From an uncultured Rhodospirillales bacterium (GTDB taxonomy: Bacteria > Pseudomonadota > Alphaproteobacteria > Acetobacterales > Acetobacteraceae), in NCBI GenBank assembly GCA_903928045.1, contig CAIYPH010000412.1:1-5911 (forward strand): a DNA stretch of 5,911 bases, given 5' to 3'. Both the position numbers and the translations under genes were made by a program. The notes under the pieces are model-generated. The model saw only the letters and a program-made list of their open reading frames with translations. It had not been told where the DNA came from and ran no database searches. Positions 1 to 5,911 of this stretch are shown here, piece after piece. Each line of letters starts with the position of its first letter. Within the stretch, counting starts at the first letter, position 1.

Positions 1-89
1 CCGTGCCCGCCGTCGCCTCCGCACTCGGGATGGCGCGAACGATGGTACCCACTGCGATCGCCTCCGCCCAGGCCGGGAGCATGCATTGA
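1..89 (+). CDS. 3' end of upstream gene, probably ftsL (partial)
   Basis: An open frame enters from the left edge (first full codon at base 3) and ends at TGA 87-89, giving 28 visible residues, rich in Ala (starts VPAVASALGM, ends AQAGSMH). No domain can be recognised in so short a piece. Its stop overlaps the ftsI ATG by one base (TGATG), as expected for a co-translated neighbour. In alphaproteobacterial dcw clusters the gene directly before ftsI is normally ftsL, which encodes a small single-pass divisome protein with a poorly conserved C-terminus, so identity is inferred from position only. The other two forward frames are also open or nearly so over these few bases, so the coding assignment itself is moderately sure. 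Confidence 0.45.
   Translation, partial: VPAVASALGMARTMVPTAIASAQAGSMH
75..79 (+). promoter_or_regulatory. ribosome binding site of ftsI
   Basis: GGGAG lies 9 bases before ATG 89, inside the end of the upstream gene. It supports ATG 89 as the ftsI start rather than the in-frame TTG one codon earlier at 86. Confidence 0.55.
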
Positions 90-2077
90 TGAAACAAGGT
101 GAGACCTCGCCCGGCGATGACATCGCGCGTACCGCCGGTGCACCGGACAGCGCCTCGGTGCTGCGCATCGAGCATATCCGCCTGACCTCGGCCGATGCGG
201 CCGCCACCTTCTCGGTGCGGCGCACCCAGGGCCGGCTTCGGGTGGCGGGCTGGCTATTCATCGCCCTGTTCGGCCTGGTCGCCGGCAAGCTGGCGCTGGC
301 CACGGTGGTCGATCCCATGCGGCCCAAGCTCGTCGCGCAGACCCGCCGGCCGGAACCGCCGCCGGCGACCCCGCCGAGTGCAGTGCCCACCGCCCCGACA
401 CCCGCGGAACTCGGTCTGCGCAAGGCCCGCGCGACGATCACGGATCGCAATGGCGAGATCCTGGCCATTTCGCTCCCCACCGCCAGCGTCTTCGCCAATC
501 CCGACAAGATGATCGACGCCAACGACGCGGCGGAAAAGCTGCATCGGGTGCTGCCCCAGCTCGACACGGCGGATCTCCGCCAGCGCCTGGCGGCTGGTGG
601 GCGGAAATTCGTCTATCTCGCCCGCCACATCACCCCGCGCCAGCAGATCGCCATCAATGATCTCGGCATCCCCGGCATCGAGTTCGAGCAGACCGAGCGG
701 CGCGGCTTTCCGCAGGGCCGGGTCGCGGCGCATGTGATTGGCGGCATCGACGTGGACGGCCATGGCGTCGCGGGCATCGAGAAGTTCTTCGATGACCGGC
801 TCCGCGCCGACCCGACGCCGCTGAAGCTCTCGGTCGATATTCGCGTCCAGCAGGTGGTGCGCGACGAATTGCTGCGCGCGATGACCGACTTCAACGCCAT
901 CGGCGCCGCCGGCATCGTGCTCGACGTGCGGACCGGCGAGGTGATCGGCATGGTCAGCCTGCCGGATTATGACGCCAACCACTTCGGCACCGCGACCAAC
1001 GACGAGCGGCTCAACCGCGCCACCTTCGGCCGCTACGAGCCCGGCAGCACCTTCAAGCTGCAGGACGCGGCACTCGCGCTCGACAGCGGCACCGTGCAGA
1101 TCTGGAACGGGTTCGACGCCACCTCGCCGATCCATATCGGCCGCTTCACCATCAGCGATTTCGAGGGCAAGAAGCGTTGGCTCTATCTGCCGGAAATTCT
1201 CGCCTACTCCTCCAACATCGGCGCCGCCCGCATGGCCGATGCCGTCGGCGGCGAGAAGCAGCGCGCCTGGATGGAGCGGATGGGCATGCTCGCCCCGCTC
1301 GGCATCGAACTCCCCGAAGTCCGCTCGCCCAGCGCCCCGACCGCGGCGAACTGGAAAGAGATCGCCACCATGACCATCGGCTTCGGCCACGGCATCTCGG
1401 TGACGCCGCTGCACGTCGTCGCCGGCACGGCCGCGATTGCCAATGGCGGCATCTATTATCGCCCGACCCTGCTCGTCGCCAACCCCGACGCGCCGCCGCG
1501 CGATGGGCTGCGGGTGATGCAGCAATCCACCTCCGACATCATGCGCCGGCTGATGCGCCTCGTGGTGTCGGACGGGTTCGGCAAAACCGCCGAGGTGCCC
1601 GGCTACTACATCGGCGGCAAGACCGGTACGGCTGAGAAGCCCGGCAAGCATGGCTACAGCAAGAACGCCCGCGTCTCGGCCTTCATGAGCGTCTTCCCGA
1701 TGAACGCGCCGCGCTACGCCGTCTACATGATGCTCGACGAGCCCAAGGCCAATGCCTCCACGCATGGCTACGCCACGGCGGGCTGGGTGAGCGCGCCGGC
1801 GGCGGGCCGGGTGATCGCGCGCATCGGGCCGATGCTCGGCCTGCTGCCCGATGTGGAGAACGCCGCCACGATCAACGCGCAGCTGTCCATTCCCCTGCAA
1901 CCCGGCCGCCCGCCTGGCGCCAAGCCCTCGCCCGGCGCGCCGGTGATGCAGTCCACCATCCCCGTCGCCGCGTCGGGCAGCCCGCCGATGCGCGCGAAGC
2001 CCGCGGTTGCCGGCCCTGCCGCGCCGGCGCCTGCCGTTCCCGCCATCGCCGTCCCGACCGCGATCGCGGCGCGCTGA
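89..2077 (+). CDS. ftsI: FtsI, septal peptidoglycan D,D-transpeptidase (PBP3, class B)
   Basis: 662 residues from ATG 89. This division-specific class B penicillin-binding protein cross-links septal peptidoglycan in the periplasm as partner of FtsW. Visible layout: a cytoplasmic N-terminus of about 50 residues; one membrane segment at about 52-74 (GWLFIALFGLVAGKLALA); a Pro-rich juxtamembrane linker at about 86-107; the pedestal domain, opening with the typical TITDRNGEILA around 117-127 and containing GIEFEQTERRGFPQG near 196-210; then the transpeptidase domain. Catalytic motifs are intact: SxxK as STFK with nucleophile S320 and K323, SxN as S374-S375-N376, and KTG at 511-513 followed by TAE. 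The domain ends near residue 590 and is followed by a Pro/Ala-rich tail of about 60 residues, which makes the protein longer than E. coli FtsI (588 residues). The start is fixed by GGGAG at 75-79 and the TGATG overlap with the upstream gene. murE follows after 4 bases. Identification as FtsI rather than an elongation PBP2 rests on the sequence type and its position before murE. Confidence 0.96.
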   Translation: MKQGETSPGDDIARTAGAPDSASVLRIEHIRLTSADAAATFSVRRTQGRLRVAGWLFIALFGLVAGKLALATVVDPMRPKLVAQTRRPEPPPATPPSAVPTAPTPAELGLRKARATITDRNGEILAISLPTASVFANPDKMIDANDAAEKLHRVLPQLDTADLRQRLAAGGRKFVYLARHITPRQQIAINDLGIPGIEFEQTERRGFPQGRVAAHVIGGIDVDGHGVAGIEKFFDDRLRADPTPLKLSVDIRVQQVVRDELLRAMTDFNAIGAAGIVLDVRTGEVIGMVSLPDYDANHFGTATNDERLNRATFGRYEPGSTFKLQDAALALDSGTVQIWNGFDATSPIHIGRFTISDFEGKKRWLYLPEILAYSSNIGAARMADAVGGEKQRAWMERMGMLAPLGIELPEVRSPSAPTAANWKEIATMTIGFGHGISVTPLHVVAGTAAIANGGIYYRPTLLVANPDAPPRDGLRVMQQSTSDIMRRLMRLVVSDGFGKTAEVPGYYIGGKTGTAEKPGKHGYSKNARVSAFMSVFPMNAPRYAVYMMLDEPKANASTHGYATAGWVSAPAAGRVIARIGPMLGLLPDVENAATINAQLSIPLQPGRPPGAKPSPGAPVMQSTIPVAASGSPPMRAKPAVAGPAAPAPAVPAIAVPTAIAAR

Positions 2078-2081
2078 GCGG

Positions 2082-3527
2082 ATGCTGCATACCCCCACCC
2101 TCGCCGAGCGCTGGCCCGCGGCGGCGGGGCTCGCCCTGCGTGGGGTGACGGCGGATAGCCGGGCCGTGCGTCCCGGCTTCCTGTTCGCCGCACTGCCGGG
2201 GACGAAGGTGGACGGCCGCGATTTCATCCCCGAGGCGGTGCGCCGTGGCGCGGCGGCCGTCCTGGCGCCGATCGGCACCGTCTGGCCCGCCGGCGTGCCC
2301 GCCGTGCCGCTGCTGCTCGAGCCGGAACCCCGCCGCATGCTGGCGCTGGCCGCCGCCGCGCTGGCCGGCGCCCAGCCGGAGGTGGTGGTGGCGATCACCG
2401 GCACCAACGGCAAAACCTCGAGCGCCGAATTCTTCCGCCAGATCGCGACCGCTGCCGGGCACAAGGCGGCCAGTCTCGGCACGCTCGGGCTGACCGCGCC
2501 GGGCTTCCCCAGCGGCCCCGGCCTCACGACGCCGGACCCGGTGGCACTTGCCGAGACCATGGCGGCGATCGCCCGCGGCGGCGTCAACCATGCCGCCATG
2601 GAGGCGTCCTCTCATGGGCTCGACCAGTTCCGCCTCGATGGCATACGTCTGACCGCGGGCGCTTTCACCAACCTCACGCGTGACCATCTGGATTATCACG
2701 GCACCATGGCCGCCTATCGCAGCGCCAAGCTGCGCCTGTTCGCCGACCTGCTGCCGGACGGGGCGGGGGCGGTGGCCAGCACCGCGCTCGATGCCGGCAC
2801 GATGGCCGCGCTGCGGGCAATTGCAACGCGGCGCCGCCTTGGCCTCGTCACCGTCGGCGAGGGGGGAGATACTATCGACCTGCTGCGCGCCCTGCCGGTT
2901 GCGGACGGGCAGGTGTTGACGCTGCGCGCCGAGGGGGTGACGCGCGAAATCCCGCTCGCTCTCCCCGGCCGTTTCCAGGCCTACAACGTGCTGGTCGCCG
3001 CCGCCCTGGCGCAGGCGGCCGGGATCGAGGGTGCGCTCGAGCACGTCGCCGATCTGAAGGGCGTTCGCGGGCGGATGGAACTTGCGGCGCGTCTCGCCAG
3101 CGGCGCGGCCGTTTATGTCGACTACGCCCACACGCCGGACGCGCTGGAGCGGCTGCTCCTGGCGCTGCGGCCGCATGCCACCGGCCGCCTCATCGTGGTG
3201 TTCGGCGCCGGCGGTGACCGCGATCGCGGCAAGCGCTCGCTGATGGGGGCGGTTGCGGCACGGCTGGCCGACGTCGCCATTGTCACCGACGACAATCCGC
3301 GGACGGAGAACCCCGCCGCCATCCGCGCCGAGGTGAAGGCGGGCTGCCCGCATGCGCTCGATATCGGCGACCGCGCTGCGGCGATTGCCGCCGGCCTCAA
3401 TCTGTTGGCCGCGGGCGACGTGCTGGCGCTGGCGGGCAAGGGGCATGAGCAGGGCCAGACCATCGGCAGCGTGACCCTGCCCTTCGATGACGTGGCGACC
3501 GTGCGTCGCCTGGCGGGCATGGCATGA
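2082..3527 (+). CDS. murE: MurE, UDP-MurNAc-tripeptide synthetase (meso-DAP-adding)
   Basis: 481 residues from ATG 2082. This cytoplasmic ATP-dependent ligase adds the third stem residue, here predicted to be meso-diaminopimelate, to UDP-MurNAc-L-Ala-D-Glu. N-terminal UDP-substrate domain: GVTADSRAVRPGFLFAAL at about 20-37. Central ATPase domain: P-loop GTNGKT at 107-112, LTTPDP near 148-153, MEASSHGLDQFR near 173-184, NLTRDHLDYHG near 197-207, and K216 in YRSAKLRLF at the position of the carbamylated lysine (K224 in E. coli). C-terminal domain: VRGRMEL, VYVDYAHTPDALE, GGDRDRGKR, DNPR at 404-407 (the signature of DAP-type rather than lysine-type MurE), and GKGHE at 452-456. Length is near the family norm (E. 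coli 495). An in-frame ATG at 2007 lies inside ftsI and would add an Arg/Pro-rich stretch foreign to the family, so I rejected it. The ATG used has no convincing Shine-Dalgarno and sits 4 bases after the ftsI stop, suggesting translational coupling. The stop overlaps the murF start. Confidence 0.96.
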   Translation: MLHTPTLAERWPAAAGLALRGVTADSRAVRPGFLFAALPGTKVDGRDFIPEAVRRGAAAVLAPIGTVWPAGVPAVPLLLEPEPRRMLALAAAALAGAQPEVVVAITGTNGKTSSAEFFRQIATAAGHKAASLGTLGLTAPGFPSGPGLTTPDPVALAETMAAIARGGVNHAAMEASSHGLDQFRLDGIRLTAGAFTNLTRDHLDYHGTMAAYRSAKLRLFADLLPDGAGAVASTALDAGTMAALRAIATRRRLGLVTVGEGGDTIDLLRALPVADGQVLTLRAEGVTREIPLALPGRFQAYNVLVAAALAQAAGIEGALEHVADLKGVRGRMELAARLASGAAVYVDYAHTPDALERLLLALRPHATGRLIVVFGAGGDRDRGKRSLMGAVAARLADVAIVTDDNPRTENPAAIRAEVKAGCPHALDIGDRAAAIAAGLNLLAAGDVLALAGKGHEQGQTIGSVTLPFDDVATVRRLAGMA

Positions 3528-4903
3528 GCGCGCTGTGGACCTCAGCCGAACTCCGCACCGCGACCGGCGGGGCGATGGCCCTGCCGTTCGACGCGACCGG
3601 CATCTCCATCGATACCCGCACCCTGGCGCCTGGCGACCTTTTCATCGCCCTGGTCGGCGAGGTCGGCGACGGGCATGACCACGTCGCGGCCGCCCTGGCC
3701 AATGGCGCCGCCGGCGCGCTCGTCCATCGCATCCCCGCCGGCCTCGCGGACACCGCGCCGCTGCTGGTGGTGGACGACACATTCACCGCTCTGCAGGCGC
3801 TGGGCCGCGCCGGCCGGGCCCGCTTCGCCGGGCGGGTGATCGCGGTGACCGGCTCGGTCGGCAAGACCACCAGCAAGGAAATGCTGCGGGCGATCCTCTC
3901 CGCCGCGGGCGAGACCTCCGCCGCGCTCGCCTCCCTCAACAACCACTGGGGCGTCCCGCTGACGCTCGCCCGGCTGCCGGCCGGCGCGGCCTATGCGGTG
4001 ATCGAGATCGGCATGAACCATGCCGGCGAAATCCTGCCACTCGCGCAAATGGCCCGCCCGCATGTGGTGCTGATCACCACGATCGCCGCCGTGCATATCG
4101 GCTATCTCGGCAGCATCGAGGCGATCGCCGACGAGAAAGTCTCGATCGCCGGCGGGTTGGAGCCGGGTGGGGAGGCGATCCTGCCGGCCGATACGCCGAT
4201 GCTGTCACGCATGCTGGCCGTCGCCCCCGGCGCGCGCCTGTTCGGCCTCGCCGAGACAGCCGATGCGCGCCTGGTCACGGCCGATGCCGACGCGACTGGC
4301 ACCGATGTCGCGGTCGCGCTCGGCGGCGCGGTTCTGCGCACCCGGCTGGCCGCGGCCGGCGCGCATATGGCGATGAACGCCTGTGGCGCCATTCTCGCCG
4401 CATCGGCGCTGGGCGTGGACCCGGCACGCGCCGCCGCCGCCCTGGAAGGCTTCACCCCGGTCGCCGGCCGCGGCGCGCGGCGGGACATCGCGGTCCAAGG
4501 CGGCACCGCACTGCTGCTCGACGAAAGCTACAACGCCTCGCCGATCGCCGTGCGGGCGGCGCTGAAGGTGCTCGGCCTGCAACCGGCCGCGCGCCGCGTC
4601 GTGGTGCTCGGCGATATGCGCGAACTCGGTGACACCGGCCCGGCCGAACATGCCGGCCTCGCGCCCGATATCGCCGCGGTCGCGGATCTGGTGTTCGCCT
4701 GCGGCCCGTTGACCCGACTCGCATTCGACGCGCTCCCCAAAGCGATCCACGGGGCGCATGCGCCGGACTCTGCCGCTTTGGCGCCGCTGGTGACCGAAGC
4801 GCTGCGTCCGGGCGATGCCGTCCTGGTGAAGGGCAGCCTCGGCAGCAAAATGAAACGCGTGGTCGACGCCATCCTGGCCGGCCCCGCCCGGGAGACGCGC
4901 TGA
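3524..4903 (+). CDS. murF: MurF, UDP-MurNAc-tripeptide:D-Ala-D-Ala ligase
   Basis: 459 residues from ATG 3524. This cytoplasmic ATP-dependent ligase adds the D-Ala-D-Ala dipeptide to UDP-MurNAc-tripeptide, giving the pentapeptide that MraY uses. N-terminal domain: [20 protein letters not shown] at about 26-45, the MurF form of the UDP-substrate domain. Central ATPase domain: P-loop TGSVGKTT at 109-116, [15 protein letters not shown] at 138-152 and [10 protein letters not shown] at 161-170, both hallmarks of MurF, and ADEK with K205 at the usual conserved lysine position. C-terminal domain: DESYNASP at 333-340, VLGDMRELG at 361-369 and VKGSLGSKM near 435-443. Length is typical (E. coli 452). 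The start is set by the ATGA overlap with the murE stop (3524-3527). Only a weak GGCGGG lies upstream, so ribosomes probably re-initiate after murE. The segment at 191-197 reads HIGYLGS where many homologues have an HLE-type sequence. Confidence 0.96.
   Translation: MSALWTSAELRTATGGAMALPFDATGISIDTRTLAPGDLFIALVGEVGDGHDHVAAALANGAAGALVHRIPAGLADTAPLLVVDDTFTALQALGRAGRARFAGRVIAVTGSVGKTTSKEMLRAILSAAGETSAALASLNNHWGVPLTLARLPAGAAYAVIEIGMNHAGEILPLAQMARPHVVLITTIAAVHIGYLGSIEAIADEKVSIAGGLEPGGEAILPADTPMLSRMLAVAPGARLFGLAETADARLVTADADATGTDVAVALGGAVLRTRLAAAGAHMAMNACGAILAASALGVDPARAAAALEGFTPVAGRGARRDIAVQGGTALLLDESYNASPIAVRAALKVLGLQPAARRVVVLGDMRELGDTGPAEHAGLAPDIAAVADLVFACGPLTRLAFDALPKAIHGAHAPDSAALAPLVTEALRPGDAVLVKGSLGSKMKRVVDAILAGPARETR
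4890..4895 (+). promoter_or_regulatory. ribosome binding site of mraY
   Basis: GGGAGA lies 7 bases before ATG 4903, within the last codons of murF. The spacing favours ATG 4903 over a second in-frame ATG at 4909, giving an N-terminus of MLMNLARL. Confidence 0.55.
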
Positions 4904-5911
4904 TGTTGATGAACCTGGCGCGCCTGTCCGACCAGCTGATCCTGTTCAACCTGTTCCGCTATCTGACGTTCCGCTCCGGCGCGGCCTGCGTCACCGCGCT
5001 GGTGATCAGCCTGCTGATGGGGCCGTCCCTCATCCGCTGGCTGAAAAGCGTGCAGCGCGGCGGCCAGCCGATCCGGCCGGACGGACCGGAGCGCCATATC
5101 ATCGAGAAGAAGGGCACGCCCACCATGGGCGGCGTGCTGATCCTCTCGGCGCTCACCGTCTCCACCCTGCTATGGGCCGATCTGCGCAACGGCTACGTCT
5201 GGGCCGTCCTGCTGCTGACGCTCGGCTACGGCGCGATCGGCTTCGTCGACGACTATATCAAGCTGTCCAAGGCCGATTTCCGCGGCCTCTCCGGGCGCGG
5301 CAAGCTGGTGGTGCAGGCGGTGCTCGGCATCGGCGCGAGCTGGTGGATCGCCTGGCTGACCCGTGGCGATCTCGGCACCGGCCTCGCCGTGCCGGTGATG
5401 AAGGACGTGCTGATCCCCCTCGGCGTCGGCTTTCCGCTGTTCGGCATGTTCGTCATGCTGGGCTCCTCCAACGCGGTGAACCTCACCGACGGGCTCGACG
5501 GGCTGGCGATCGTGCCGACCATCATCGCCGCCGGCGTGTTCGCCTTGATCGCCTATCTCGTGGGCAACCGGGTGTTCGCCACCTACCTCGAACTGCGCCC
5601 GGTCGCCGGCGTCGGCGAGCTCGCGGTGTTCTGCTCGGCCTTGATCGGCGCCGGGCTCGGCTTCCTGTGGTTCAACGCGCCGCCGGCCGCGGTATTCATG
5701 GGCGATACCGGCTCGCTGGCCCTGGGCGGCGCGCTGGGCGCGGTCGCGGTGGCGGTGAAGCACGAGATCGTGCTGTTCATCGTCGGCGGGCTGTTCGTGG
5801 TCGAGACCGTCTCGGTGATCATCCAGGTGTTCTGGTACAAACGGACGGGGCGGCGCGTGTTCCTGATGGCGCCGCTGCACCACCATTTCGAGAAGAAGGG
5901 CTGGTCGGAGC
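4903..5911 (+). CDS. mraY: MraY, phospho-MurNAc-pentapeptide translocase (3' end off window)
   Basis: 336 residues are visible with no stop before the right edge. E. coli MraY has 360, so only about 25 residues, essentially the last membrane helix, are missing. This inner-membrane enzyme transfers phospho-MurNAc-pentapeptide from UDP to undecaprenyl phosphate, forming lipid I, the first membrane step of peptidoglycan synthesis. I see about nine hydrophobic segments (roughly 25-45, 74-92, 96-114, 133-152, 168-188, 199-220, 238-256, 262-285, 288-311) of the ten expected. Family motifs: KKGTPTMGG at 69-77; FVDDYIKL with the paired aspartates D116/D117; [16 protein letters not shown] at 187-202; [12 protein letters not shown] with D268; and [13 protein letters not shown] with H326-H328. 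All the expected catalytic and Mg-binding residues are present. The ATG overlaps the murF TGA by one base (TGATG) and has a good GGGAGA site upstream. The order murF-mraY is the standard dcw order, and murD would be expected next. Confidence 0.96.
   Translation, partial: MLMNLARLSDQLILFNLFRYLTFRSGAACVTALVISLLMGPSLIRWLKSVQRGGQPIRPDGPERHIIEKKGTPTMGGVLILSALTVSTLLWADLRNGYVWAVLLLTLGYGAIGFVDDYIKLSKADFRGLSGRGKLVVQAVLGIGASWWIAWLTRGDLGTGLAVPVMKDVLIPLGVGFPLFGMFVMLGSSNAVNLTDGLDGLAIVPTIIAAGVFALIAYLVGNRVFATYLELRPVAGVGELAVFCSALIGAGLGFLWFNAPPAAVFMGDTGSLALGGALGAVAVAVKHEIVLFIVGGLFVVETVSVIIQVFWYKRTGRRVFLMAPLHHHFEKKGWSE

Noticed and set aside
86..88. TTG as the start codon of ftsI
   Set aside because: ATG 89 is the next codon, overlaps the upstream TGA and is properly spaced from GGGAG at 75-79.
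2007..2081. Upstream in-frame ATG extending murE by 25 residues
   Set aside because: It lies inside ftsI and adds an Arg/Pro-rich segment unlike any MurE N-terminus. ATG 2082 gives a family-typical length.
2078..2081. Possible promoter or terminator between ftsI and murE
   Set aside because: The gap is only 4 bases. The nearby palindrome has no T-run after it and no loop, so it does not look like an intrinsic terminator.
254..2599. A 781-codon open frame on the minus strand, opposite ftsI and the start of murE
   Set aside because: It runs against two strongly conserved genes, its translation is a low-complexity Arg/Ala/Gly/His-rich string with no recognisable motif, and such long antisense frames are common where third codon positions are nearly all G or C.
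1872..3446. A 524-codon minus-strand open frame opposite murE
   Set aside because: Same composition artefact. It covers the conserved P-loop, DNPR and GKGHE regions of murE on the other strand and shows no domain of its own.
5170..5886. A 238-codon minus-strand open frame opposite mraY
   Set aside because: Its His/Glu/Asp/Arg-rich translation is what results from reading hydrophobic mraY codons in reverse. mraY itself is unmistakable on the plus strand.

Overview
The window is a compact, all-plus-strand stretch of a division and cell wall (dcw) cluster: the last codons of an upstream gene (probably ftsL), then complete ftsI, murE and murF, then mraY cut off by the right edge. High GC (roughly 70% by eye), G/C-biased third codon positions, the gene order and the protein variants point to an alphaproteobacterium. 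Rhodospirillales/Acetobacteraceae is my best guess, but this is inference from composition and general resemblance, not from a search.

Layout: 1-89 is the tail of an Ala-rich ORF ending in TGA that overlaps the ftsI ATG by one base. 89-2077 is ftsI (septal transpeptidase, PBP3-like, with all three penicillin-binding motifs). After a 4-base gap, 2082-3527 is murE (meso-diaminopimelate-adding ligase, DNPR motif). 3524-4903 is murF (D-Ala-D-Ala-adding ligase), overlapping murE by ATGA. 4903-5911 is mraY (phospho-MurNAc-pentapeptide translocase), overlapping the murF stop by one base and lacking only about its last 25 codons. There is no intergenic space above 4 bases, and I see no internal promoter, terminator, RNA gene, mobile element or CRISPR array.

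How the genes work together: MurE and MurF are consecutive cytoplasmic steps that complete UDP-MurNAc-pentapeptide. MraY moves phospho-MurNAc-pentapeptide onto undecaprenyl phosphate to make lipid I at the inner face of the membrane. FtsI cross-links the finished peptidoglycan at the septum. The overlapping start/stop codons suggest one polycistronic transcript with translational coupling.

I found no sign of an undescribed system. This is a conserved housekeeping region. The points worth a second look are small: Pro/Ala-rich linker and tail in FtsI, a few residue substitutions in MurE and MurF, scarcity of GANTC sites, recurrence of GCGATCGC, and uneven ribosome-binding-site strength.
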